The position numbers and the translations under genes are program-made. Positions 34,889 to 42,532 of a stretch of 64,000 bases of DNA are shown here, piece by piece. The stretch lies in contig JAFRWN010000082.1 in NCBI GenBank assembly GCA_017437965.1, positions 1 through 64,000 of the forward strand, read 5' to 3'. Each line of letters begins with the position of its first letter. The stretch's first letter is position 1. The notes beneath the pieces are model-generated. The model worked only from the letters and a program-made list of their open reading frames with translations. It was not told the DNA's origin and searched no databases. The DNA is from Lachnospiraceae bacterium. GTDB lineage: Bacteria > Bacillota > Clostridia > Lachnospirales > Lachnospiraceae.

Positions 34889-34918
34889 AAACGCAGGTTC
34901 GCCTGCGTTTTCTTTTTT
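34889..34918 (+). terminator. UUCG-tetraloop terminator before nadE
   Basis: AAACGCAGG and CCTGCGTTT form a 9-bp stem around TTCG and run into TTTTCTTTTTT. It may end the coiled-coil/YtxH transcript, or act as an attenuator, because only 46 nt without a visible promoter separate it from the nadE start. Confidence 0.9.
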
Positions 34919-34964
34919 ACAAAACATTTCCCAGTGACTGAAATTACTAAGAGAGGTACAAAGC

Positions 34965-36923
34965 ATGTACGATTATATCAGGGTTTCTTCGGCAGTGCCG
35001 GATATCAGGGTAGCCGATACGGATTTCAATATTCAGGAAATATCAACCAAGATACTTGAGGCAGAGGCAACGGGCTCAGACATAGTTGTTTTCCCCGAGC
35101 TTTCAATCACGGGCTATACCTGTGCCGACCTTTTCTTCCAGAAATCACTTCTTGCGAAGAGCATGGAGGCGGTATCAAGGATAGTAATGGCAAGCCGCAG
35201 ACACAAACTGATCATAGTCGTCGGTGCTCCTGTAAAAATAAACGGCCAGCTCTACAACTGTGCCTGCGTGATAAGGAACGGAAAGCTTTACGGCATCGTT
35301 CCGAAAACCTTCCTTCCCAACTATTCGGAGTTCTATGAGAAACGCTGGTTTTCATCGGGTGCGGAGCTTACACGCGAAAACATCAGCGCCGCAGAGCTTG
35401 AAATCTTCCACAAGGAAGACTACGAAATCCCCATCGGACGCAACCTGATCTTTTCGATAAACGGAAGTGTCAATTTCGGAATAGAAATATGTGAGGACCT
35501 CTGGACTCCGCTTCCTCCGAGCACCATGCTCGCTTTAGGCGGTGCTGAGCTGATACTGAACCTTTCCGCAAGCAACGAGACCATTGCCAAAAGGGAATAC
35601 AGAAGACAGCTCGTTGCAAACCAGTCGGGAAGAAACCTGTGCGGCTATGTATATACCTCAGCCGGAAGCACAGAGTCTACAACCGACCTGATCTTCTCCG
35701 GTAATTCAATCATTGCTGAGAACGGAAGCATAATAAAAGAAAATGAAAAACTGATCGATTCGGACTACATGATAACCGCCGATATTGATATCGGAAAATC
35801 GATACATGACAGAATGCTCAACAAGAGCTTCAAGGATACCGCTGCTTTATATGCCGGGACTGAGAAGTTCCGCTATATCGAGATCAACAGCGAGGATCTG
35901 CTTTCGGGTGAAGGTGATTTTGCAAGACTTAACCGCATGCCCTTCGTTCCGTCCGCACGTGCAGACCGTTACAAACGCTGCATGAACATCTTCGAAATGC
36001 AGGTTGCGGGACTTGTAAAAAGACTGAAAGTAACGGGAGCAAAGCCCGTTGTCGGTGTTTCGGGCGGACTTGATTCCACACTTGCCCTGCTTGTTTCGGT
36101 ACAGGCAGTACGTGAGCTTGAAAGACCGCTTACCGATGTGCATGGAATCACTATGCCTGCCTTCGGAACGACGGACAGGACCTATAACAACTCCCTTAAG
36201 CTGATGGAAACACTCGGCATAACATGTAAGGAAATCAATATAAAAGAAGCCTGCACGGTACATGCAAGGGACATAGACTATGACCTTAACGACCATTCCG
36301 TAACCTATGAAAACCTTCAGGCACGTGAAAGAACCCAGGTTCTGATGGACTATGCCGGTAAGGTGGGCGGTCTTGTTGTCGGAACGGGCGACCTTTCGGA
36401 GCTTGCCCTCGGCTGGTGTACCTACAATGCCGACCAGATGAGCATGTACGGCGTAAATGCCAGCATACCGAAAACACTTATCAAGTGGATGATAGACAGT
36501 ATCAGCGAATATGATGTTTTCGAGGGAAGTGCAGCTATACTTAAAGATATTATCGACACCCCGATCAGTCCTGAGCTTCTGCCTCCGGACGAAAGCGGCG
36601 TGATCGCACAGAAGACAGAGGATGTGGTCGGACCTTACATACTTCACGATTTCTTCCTCTACAACATGATGCGTTTTGGTTTCACACCCTCAAAAATCTA
36701 CAGGATGGCCCAGACAGCCTTCAAGGATGAGTTTGAGGACGCAGTGATACTCAAATGGTTAAAAACATTCTACCGTCGTTTCTTCAGCCAGCAGTTCAAA
36801 CGCAGCTGCATGCCTGACGGTGTAAAGGTCGGAAGTATCTGCCTGTCGCCGAGAGGAGACTGGAGAATGCCAAGCGATGCAAGCTCGGCAGTATGGCTTG
36901 AGGAACTGGATATACTTGGATAA
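34965..36923 (+). CDS. nadE: Glutamine-dependent NAD+ synthase
   Basis: A 652-residue cytosolic enzyme that amidates deamido-NAD using glutamine, the last step of NAD synthesis. The N-terminal nitrilase-type glutaminase (about 1-300) shows its triad in VVFPELSITGY (Glu), VPKTFLPNY (Lys) and GIEICEDLW (Cys). The synthetase domain (about 320-650) has the ATP P-loop SGGLDSTLAL near 366 and GTGDLSELALGW. It is of the long two-domain type. AGAGAGG precedes the ATG. It is preceded by a candidate attenuator and followed after 31 nt by the sensor-GGDEF gene. Confidence 0.95.
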   Translation: MYDYIRVSSAVPDIRVADTDFNIQEISTKILEAEATGSDIVVFPELSITGYTCADLFFQKSLLAKSMEAVSRIVMASRRHKLIIVVGAPVKINGQLYNCACVIRNGKLYGIVPKTFLPNYSEFYEKRWFSSGAELTRENISAAELEIFHKEDYEIPIGRNLIFSINGSVNFGIEICEDLWTPLPPSTMLALGGAELILNLSASNETIAKREYRRQLVANQSGRNLCGYVYTSAGSTESTTDLIFSGNSIIAENGSIIKENEKLIDSDYMITADIDIGKSIHDRMLNKSFKDTAALYAGTEKFRYIEINSEDLLSGEGDFARLNRMPFVPSARADRYKRCMNIFEMQVAGLVKRLKVTGAKPVVGVSGGLDSTLALLVSVQAVRELERPLTDVHGITMPAFGTTDRTYNNSLKLMETLGITCKEINIKEACTVHARDIDYDLNDHSVTYENLQARERTQVLMDYAGKVGGLVVGTGDLSELALGWCTYNADQMSMYGVNASIPKTLIKWMIDSISEYDVFEGSAAILKDIIDTPISPELLPPDESGVIAQKTEDVVGPYILHDFFLYNMMRFGFTPSKIYRMAQTAFKDEFEDAVILKWLKTFYRRFFSQQFKRSCMPDGVKVGSICLSPRGDWRMPSDASSAVWLEELDILG

Positions 36924-36954
36924 ATAAGGCTGTAAGTAAAGGCAGGGGGTTAAA

Positions 36955-38889
36955 ATGGGAAGAAAAAACATAGGCGTATTTGTAAGCGGAAATGACGGAC
37001 AGCTCCATGGCACGATCATCCAGGGAATAAAGGAACGTGCAAAAGAGCTTGACTGCAACGTGGTTGTTTTCCACAGCCTTGCTACGAAGCTGCGTTACAA
37101 TCAGACCGAAAAAATTGAAAAAAGCGTAATCAGGGGCGAGTCTTCGGTATTTTTCGGACATGAGATAGATGTTTTTGATGCTCTGATCATCATGGGCGAG
37201 ACTTTCCTCAATGAAGATATAAAGAAGGAACTTGTCAAAAAGGCTACCGATAAAGGTATCCCGGTCATTGATATCGATGACGCGGATGATGACTGCTCAT
37301 GCGTGAAATATGACGATACTTCGGGTATGGAGCTGGTTGTAAGGCACATAGTAGAGCACCACGGCTGCAAAAAAGTGAATTTTATCAGTGGCTTCAAAGG
37401 CAACCGTCAGTCCGAGGAAAGAATCACTGCCAACAGAAAAGTCCTTAAAGAAAACGGAATCCCGGTTGAGCCAAAGCGCATAGGCTATGGTGAATTCTAC
37501 ACCAAGGCTGTCGAGGTAATAAGGGACATGGTAAATGCCGACGGAGTGCCGGAGGCTGTTGTCTGCGCAAATGACATAATGGCGATCGAGGTGATTGCAT
37601 ATCTGAATTCCATAGGCGTAAGGGTGCCCGAGGACTGCCTTGTCGCAGGCTTTGACGGCATCAGGGAAGGCCAGGTATATATTCCGTCTCTTACGACCTG
37701 CAGACGAGCGATCAAATATTCCGGTGCAAAAGCACTTGAGGTTGCAGTAGCGGCAGCGGATGGTGAGAAGACCGATAAGGAAATATTCCTTGAACCCGAA
37801 CTTATCATGGGACAGAGCTGTGGATGCATAGAAACCAACGAGCTTGGCTTCAACAGCTTCTATAAAACCATGAATAATATGATCAATGACAGGGATCTCT
37901 TCAATTCCTATCATATCGATATGACCAGGGATTTTGCGTCCGTAAGGGATGTAAATGATATTTTCGATATTATGTTCAAATATCTCGGAAGCTTCAGGTT
38001 TTCGTGGTTTGACTATTATGTAAACAAGGATATAATCAATCTTAACGAAAGCGAACTCAGGGACAATCTCGACCAGGTAATGAATAAGGAAATATATTCC
38101 GAGGATCTGGTATGCTACAGCTGGAGGGAAAATGAATTCGGTTACCAGAGTTTTGAGCTTAAGACCAGGTCATTCCTCCGGAACATGTTCGAGGGCTCCG
38201 GTGATGACCCTGTGTTCATTACGCTTGTTCCCAGTTACTACCAGAACATGATAATAGGTTTTGCGGCTGTTGACGAGACAAAATGTGCCGACCAGCTTGC
38301 AATGTTGTGTACTCTGATGGCAACTGTTTCCTATACCATCGGTGATTTCTACATGCGCCGTGAGATGCGCCACCTGATCAACAAGCTTGACAGCATGTAT
38401 GTGAGTGATAATCTTACAGGTCTTCATAACCGTTTTGGTCTCTACAGGGATGCGAAGAAGATGATACAGAGGGCGAAGGAAAAGGGCAAGATGATCTTAG
38501 GCGTAGCAATCGACCTTGACAGGCTGAAATATGTAAACGACAATTTCGGCCATGAACAGGGTGACAATGCGATAACCATGATCGCAAAAGCCATGAAATA
38601 TGCCGCAGCCAGGAGAAAAGCTGTGCTTTCAAGGATCGGCGGTGACGAATATTTCATGATGGATTTCTGCGATGATGCATCTGCCGGTGAGGAATTTATC
38701 GGCAGGATGAACGAATTCCTCGAGGAATATAACATCAGCAGCGGACTTCCGTATGTCGTTGAATGCAGCTGCGGCTTCTATGTTGCCGATCCCAAGGTGG
38801 AAAGCCTTGAAGGCATCATGAGAAAGGCTGACGAGAGAATGTACGAGGTAAAGATGGCCAGAAAGGCTGCAAGGGACAAACGTGGATGA
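36955..38889 (+). CDS. LacI-type sensor fused to GGDEF diguanylate cyclase
   Basis: A 644-residue cytosolic protein with no signal peptide and no membrane span. Residues 1-285 form a LacI/periplasmic-binding-protein-like sugar-sensor fold: NIGVFVSGNDGQLHG at the start, then VVCANDIMAIEVIAYL and LVAGFDGIREGQVYIPSLTT. There is no DNA-binding helix-turn-helix. A middle region (about 300-470) of unknown fold ends in a helical linker. The GGDEF domain (about 485-640) has an intact GGDEY motif near 562 and DLDRLKYVNDNFGH, so it should make c-di-GMP. No RxxD inhibition site is seen at the usual position. AGGGGG precedes the ATG. It may couple sugar level to c-di-GMP. Confidence 0.9.
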   Translation: MGRKNIGVFVSGNDGQLHGTIIQGIKERAKELDCNVVVFHSLATKLRYNQTEKIEKSVIRGESSVFFGHEIDVFDALIIMGETFLNEDIKKELVKKATDKGIPVIDIDDADDDCSCVKYDDTSGMELVVRHIVEHHGCKKVNFISGFKGNRQSEERITANRKVLKENGIPVEPKRIGYGEFYTKAVEVIRDMVNADGVPEAVVCANDIMAIEVIAYLNSIGVRVPEDCLVAGFDGIREGQVYIPSLTTCRRAIKYSGAKALEVAVAAADGEKTDKEIFLEPELIMGQSCGCIETNELGFNSFYKTMNNMINDRDLFNSYHIDMTRDFASVRDVNDIFDIMFKYLGSFRFSWFDYYVNKDIINLNESELRDNLDQVMNKEIYSEDLVCYSWRENEFGYQSFELKTRSFLRNMFEGSGDDPVFITLVPSYYQNMIIGFAAVDETKCADQLAMLCTLMATVSYTIGDFYMRREMRHLINKLDSMYVSDNLTGLHNRFGLYRDAKKMIQRAKEKGKMILGVAIDLDRLKYVNDNFGHEQGDNAITMIAKAMKYAAARRKAVLSRIGGDEYFMMDFCDDASAGEEFIGRMNEFLEEYNISSGLPYVVECSCGFYVADPKVESLEGIMRKADERMYEVKMARKAARDKRG

Positions 38890-39319
38890 AATAATGCTTC
38901 TCGAAAACTACAGTGAGAAATACAGGGCTGCCGTAAGTGATTATTATGCGGAATTTTCGGAAAACGGAGAGGACGTAAGAGACGACGTATGCGGCGGTCC
39001 TTCTCTTACTTTCCTGTATATCAGGGAAAAAGACGGCAGGCTGGTCGGGATGCTCAATATCCGTAAGGGAGAAGAGGCGGAAAGAATAGGTACCTTCGGT
39101 TACGCGATCAGACCGTCTGAGAGACGTAAGGGCTACGGAAGCATGCTTGTGGAATCCGCGCTGGAGCTTTGCGAGATGATGGACATAAAAAAACCCGTGC
39201 TGTTTGTAAAAAAAGACAATACCGCAGGGCTTGCGCTAATGAGAAGCATGGGGTTTTGTGAGGCCCGGGCAAGCATCGAAACTGATAACATAATAAAATT
39301 TTTAATAAGTGAGAAATGA
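38882..39319 (+). CDS. GNAT-family N-acetyltransferase
   Basis: A 145-residue cytosolic protein with the acetyl-CoA-binding signature (YAIRPSERRKGYGSMLV, near residues 76-92) and the late MRSMGFCE motif. The substrate is unknown. The GTG at 38882 is chosen over the ATG at 38894 because AAGGGA lies 5 nt before it; this overlaps the end of the upstream gene by 8 nt, implying translational coupling. Confidence 0.82.
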   Translation: MDEIMLLENYSEKYRAAVSDYYAEFSENGEDVRDDVCGGPSLTFLYIREKDGRLVGMLNIRKGEEAERIGTFGYAIRPSERRKGYGSMLVESALELCEMMDIKKPVLFVKKDNTAGLALMRSMGFCEARASIETDNIIKFLISEK

Positions 39320-39320
39320 A

Positions 39321-39623
39321 ATGAAAGCCGATCCCATAACCCGCAAGGACTTCCTTGCACTGAATTTCTACAAAAAAACCGACTTCTACGGCAGTTGCGG
39401 GAACATGAACTACCGTATCGGCCGCCGCGAAAAAACCGACGAGAACGAGCAGAATACCGCATACTTCGAGGTAGTATACTGGCCCGGTCCCTATATTTTT
39501 GCGAAAACCGATGAAAAACTGAAGCAGACTGCGGACTTTCCTTTTACCGAGGAAGGCATACAGGCAGTGGCGGATTTTCTTAATGAACAGTATGTAAAAC
39601 AGCAGGAGCTCTGGAAACTGTAA
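39321..39623 (+). CDS. Conserved small protein of unknown function
   Basis: A 100-residue soluble protein that begins near ITRKDFLALNFYKK and contains a central beta-type stretch (TAYFEVVYWPGPYIFAKT) and a helical C-terminus. I do not recognise a characterised family. It directly follows the GNAT gene (1-nt gap to the ATG at 39321; a GTG at 39309 is an alternative) and seems cotranscribed with it. It is followed by the inverted repeat ATTTCTA-N7-TAGAAAT (39631-39651). Confidence 0.65.
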   Translation: MKADPITRKDFLALNFYKKTDFYGSCGNMNYRIGRREKTDENEQNTAYFEVVYWPGPYIFAKTDEKLKQTADFPFTEEGIQAVADFLNEQYVKQQELWKL

Positions 39624-39682
39624 GAAAACGATTTCTAAAGTTCGTAGAAATAAATAATATCTGAAAAAATATTGAAAAACCC

Positions 39683-39711
39683 TTGACATAGTATTGAAAA
39701 CCACGTATAAT
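39683..39711 (+). promoter_or_regulatory. Consensus sigma-A promoter of the DegV gene
   Basis: TTGACA (39683-39688), a 17-nt spacer and TATAAT (39706-39711), a perfect match to consensus. The start codon at 39761 is 49 nt downstream. It implies strong, probably constitutive expression. Confidence 0.93.
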
Positions 39712-39760
39712 GATAGACAAATGTGGGCGCTATTTGCGTGTAGGAAAAAGGAGAATTGTC

Positions 39761-40696
39761 ATGAGTTTTAAAATTTTTATAGATTCCGGCGGAAACCTTC
39801 CCGCAGTAAAAGCAAAAGAATATGATATCAATGTGCTGAGCTTCAGGGAACTTGTGGACGGCAATGAGATACGTTGCTATAATCCTGAGCTTGCTCCTCT
39901 TGAAGAAAGACTTGAGGGCGCAAAATTCTATGGCGCTATGAGAAAAGGAGCAAAGACAAGCACTTCACTTATCAATACAGCAGAGTTTATGGAAAATTTC
40001 AGAAAGGTACTTGAAGAAGGCAAAGATCTGCTTTATATCAGTATTTCAAGCGGAATAAGCGGTACCTATAATGCTGCAAGGCTTGCGGCAGAAGAGCTTT
40101 CGGAGGAATTTCCCGAGAGGAAGATCCGCGTTGTTGATGCGAAGAATGCCTCCCTCGGTTCAGGACTTCATGCGATAACCGCTTCCATAATGCGTGCGGA
40201 AGGTAAAAATGTTGACGAAGCTGCCGACAGGATAGAGCGGGATGTGCCGAAAATGAACGGGCTCTTTACCGTCGACAATCTCAAATATCTTGCAAGAACC
40301 GGCAGAATAAAGAATTACAAGGCAATTGCCGGAAACCTTTTAAATATCAAGCCTATACTCAGAGGTGACAAGGACGGTTTCATAGTCGAATTCGGAAAAG
40401 TAAGAGGCAGGAGAAAATCCCTGCAGACCATTATCGGACTTCTGATCTCGAACATCATGGATCCAGAAGAGCAGATCGTGGGAATTGCCCATGCCGATGC
40501 TTATGAGGATGCGCTTGAGTGCGCAAAGGAAATCAGAAATGCCGTAAAGGTGAAGGATATCATCATCACCAGCTACGACCTCTGCACCGGATCCCATGTA
40601 GGACCCGACACGATTGCCCTTTTCTTCCTCGCAAGAGACAGGGAGCTTTCTGTAGAACCTGCGAAAAACCATGTGTTAAGCACAGCAAATCACTAA
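39761..40696 (+). CDS. DegV-family fatty-acid-binding protein
   Basis: A 311-residue cytosolic protein of the DegV/FakB family, which presents bound fatty acids to the FakA kinase for phospholipid synthesis. The family blocks are visible: KIFIDSGGNLP at the start, KTSTSLINTAEF, YISISSGISGTYNAA near residue 92, and FTVDNLKYLARTGRI near 170. The N-terminal variant DSGGN replaces the usual DSxxD. The frame could extend to 39710, inside the -10 box; AAAAAGGAG precedes the ATG at 39761. A shared terminator separates it from the convergent prfC. Confidence 0.9.
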   Translation: MSFKIFIDSGGNLPAVKAKEYDINVLSFRELVDGNEIRCYNPELAPLEERLEGAKFYGAMRKGAKTSTSLINTAEFMENFRKVLEEGKDLLYISISSGISGTYNAARLAAEELSEEFPERKIRVVDAKNASLGSGLHAITASIMRAEGKNVDEAADRIERDVPKMNGLFTVDNLKYLARTGRIKNYKAIAGNLLNIKPILRGDKDGFIVEFGKVRGRRKSLQTIIGLLISNIMDPEEQIVGIAHADAYEDALECAKEIRNAVKVKDIIITSYDLCTGSHVGPDTIALFFLARDRELSVEPAKNHVLSTANH

Positions 40697-40720
40697 GAAA
40701 GATTCAGAGCATCTCCTCAA

Positions 40721-40757
40721 AAAAAGCTCTCCGGAACAATAATCCGGAGAGCTTTTT
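40721..40757. terminator. Bidirectional terminator between degV-type gene and prfC
   Basis: AAAAAGCTCTCCGG pairs with CCGGAGAGCTTTTT around a 9-nt loop; A-runs on the left and T-runs on the right allow termination of both convergent genes. Confidence 0.92.
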
Positions 40758-40769
40758 AAATGCTTGTTT

Positions 40770-42362
40770 TTAGTTTTTACCGAACTCGGCGAGTTCAAGA
40801 CCTTTGTTGCGGTCAAGACACATTCCGACCGACCAGGCATTGATAAAGATGAGCAGGGGATTTCCCTTTAAATCCACAATCTTCTTCATGTCTGAAGGCC
40901 CGTTGATCTGTGCGAGCGGGAATTTCTCAGGATTTGATACCCATCTTATATGCTCATAGGGCAGCGGGTCGAGCGCGATCTCAACATTGTACTCATTTTT
41001 AAGCCTGTACTGGAGCACGTCGAACTGCAGCACGCCGACAACGCCGACGATGATTTCCTCCATGCCGGTGTTGGCTTCCTGGAAAATCTGGATTGCACCC
41101 TCCTGGGCAATCTGGGTGATGCCCTTCATGAACTGCTTACGTTTCATCGTATCAGCCTGACGGCAGCGTGCGAAATGCTCGGGAGCGAAGGTAGGTATTC
41201 CTTCGAATTCAAATTTTTCGTTTGAGGTTGTGAGAGTGTCTCCGATGGCAAAAATGCCTGGATCGAAAACACCGATGATATCGCCAGCATAGGCCTCCTC
41301 AACTATATGTCTTTCCTGTGCCATCATCTGCTGGGGCTGAGAAAGCTTGACTTTCCTTCCGCCCTGTACATGATTTACTTCCATACCGGCGTCAAACTTG
41401 CCCGAGCATATTCTCATGAAAGCGATACGGTCGCGGTGCGCCTTGTTCATGTTTGCCTGGATTTTGAAAACAAAAGCTGAGAAATCCTCACGGAAAGGAT
41501 CTATCTCACCGATGCTTGAATTGCGGGGCAGGGGCGAATAGGTCATGTCGAGGAAGTGCTCCAGGAAGGTCTTTACGCCGAAATTTGTAAGTGCAGAACC
41601 GAAAAATACCGGTGAAAGCTTTCCTGCGCTGACCTTGTCAATATCAAATTCCTCGCTGGCACCATCAAGAAGCTCGATGTCCTCGGTAAGCTTTTCATAG
41701 GCATGTGCACCGATACGGGCGGAACATCCGGGATCGTCAACCGATATGGTTTCGGTCGCAACCTCCCTCTGACCACTGTCAGCGGCGGTGAAAAGTGAGA
41801 TATCCCTTGTGTTACGGTCATAGGTTCCGGCAAATTCCTTGCCGCTTCCTATCGGCCAGTTGATAGGGCAGGTCTGTATTCCGAGCACGTTTTCGATGTC
41901 ACTGAGAAGCTCGAAAGGATCGTTTGCTTCACGGTCCATCTTGTTTATGAAAGTGAAAATCGGAATATGCCTGAGCACGCAGACCTTGAAAAGCTTGATG
42001 GTCTGTTTCTCAACACCCTTTGAGGCATCGATTACCATGACTGCGGAATCTGCAGCCATCAGTGTACGGTAGGTATCCTCCGAGAAATCCTGGTGACCCG
42101 GAGTATCGAGTATATTGATGCAGTAGCCGCCGTAATTGAACTGCATGACCGAAGAGGTAACGGAAATACCACGTTCCTTTTCAATCTCCATCCAGTCGGA
42201 AACTGCGTGTCTTGCCGTCTTTCTTCCCTTTACCGAGCCTGCAAGGTTGATCGCACCTCCGTAAAGCAGCAGCTTTTCGGTAAGTGTGGTTTTACCGGCA
42301 TCCGGGTGGGAGATTATCGCAAAGGTTCTTCTTTTTCTGATTTCGGTTTCTGTATTGGTCAT
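40770..42362 (-). CDS. prfC: Peptide chain release factor 3
   Basis: A 530-residue translational GTPase that removes RF1/RF2 from the ribosome after termination. G1 is SHPDAGKTTL near residue 18, the switch region is RGISVTSS, G3 is DTPGHQDF and G4 is NKMDRE. Domain 2 and the RF3-specific C-terminal domain (ending in WSVGMCLDRNKG) follow. It has full family length. The GGAAAGAAA site is weak but well placed. A promoter lies at 42400-42428 on the minus strand. Confidence 0.96.
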   Translation of the reverse strand: MTNTETEIRKRRTFAIISHPDAGKTTLTEKLLLYGGAINLAGSVKGRKTARHAVSDWMEIEKERGISVTSSVMQFNYGGYCINILDTPGHQDFSEDTYRTLMAADSAVMVIDASKGVEKQTIKLFKVCVLRHIPIFTFINKMDREANDPFELLSDIENVLGIQTCPINWPIGSGKEFAGTYDRNTRDISLFTAADSGQREVATETISVDDPGCSARIGAHAYEKLTEDIELLDGASEEFDIDKVSAGKLSPVFFGSALTNFGVKTFLEHFLDMTYSPLPRNSSIGEIDPFREDFSAFVFKIQANMNKAHRDRIAFMRICSGKFDAGMEVNHVQGGRKVKLSQPQQMMAQERHIVEEAYAGDIIGVFDPGIFAIGDTLTTSNEKFEFEGIPTFAPEHFARCRQADTMKRKQFMKGITQIAQEGAIQIFQEANTGMEEIIVGVVGVLQFDVLQYRLKNEYNVEIALDPLPYEHIRWVSNPEKFPLAQINGPSDMKKIVDLKGNPLLIFINAWSVGMCLDRNKGLELAEFGKN

Positions 42363-42399
42363 TTTTTTCTTTCCTTGATAATTAAAGTCAACAGTCCGT

Positions 42400-42428
42400 A
42401 TTTTACAGCAAAAATGCCTTCTTTACAA
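42400..42428 (-). promoter_or_regulatory. Sigma-A promoter of prfC
   Basis: On the minus strand TTGTAA (42428-42423), a 17-nt spacer and TAAAAT (42405-42400), 37 nt before the prfC start codon at 42362. Confidence 0.7.
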
Positions 42429-42459
42429 GTGAAATTTTTGTTATTATTGATGTTTTTTG

Positions 42460-42488
42460 TTTTCAAACCGCGTAAGATGTGGTATACT
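42460..42488 (+). promoter_or_regulatory. Promoter of the cytosolic GGDEF/EAL gene
   Basis: TTTTCA (42460-42465), a 17-nt spacer ending GATGTGG, and TATACT (42483-42488) followed by CT. The ATGTGGTATACTCT string is identical to that before the zinc-ribbon gene (29758-29771). Confidence 0.6.
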
Positions 42489-42532
42489 CTTAGAATAATA
42501 AGGAAAAATGAACGATATCGGAGAAATAATGT

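Noticed and set aside
34835..35059. 74-residue frame running through the nadE leader
   Set aside because: It crosses the terminator stem and T-run and enters nadE out of frame; the leader is better explained as structured RNA.
35847..36647. 266-residue minus-strand frame opposite nadE
   Set aside because: It lies wholly within the NAD synthetase coding region and has no start signal or family motif.
39631..39651. Inverted repeat ATTTCTA-N7-TAGAAAT as a terminator
   Set aside because: The stem is A/T-rich and has no following T-run; it is noted only as a possible operator upstream of the DegV promoter.
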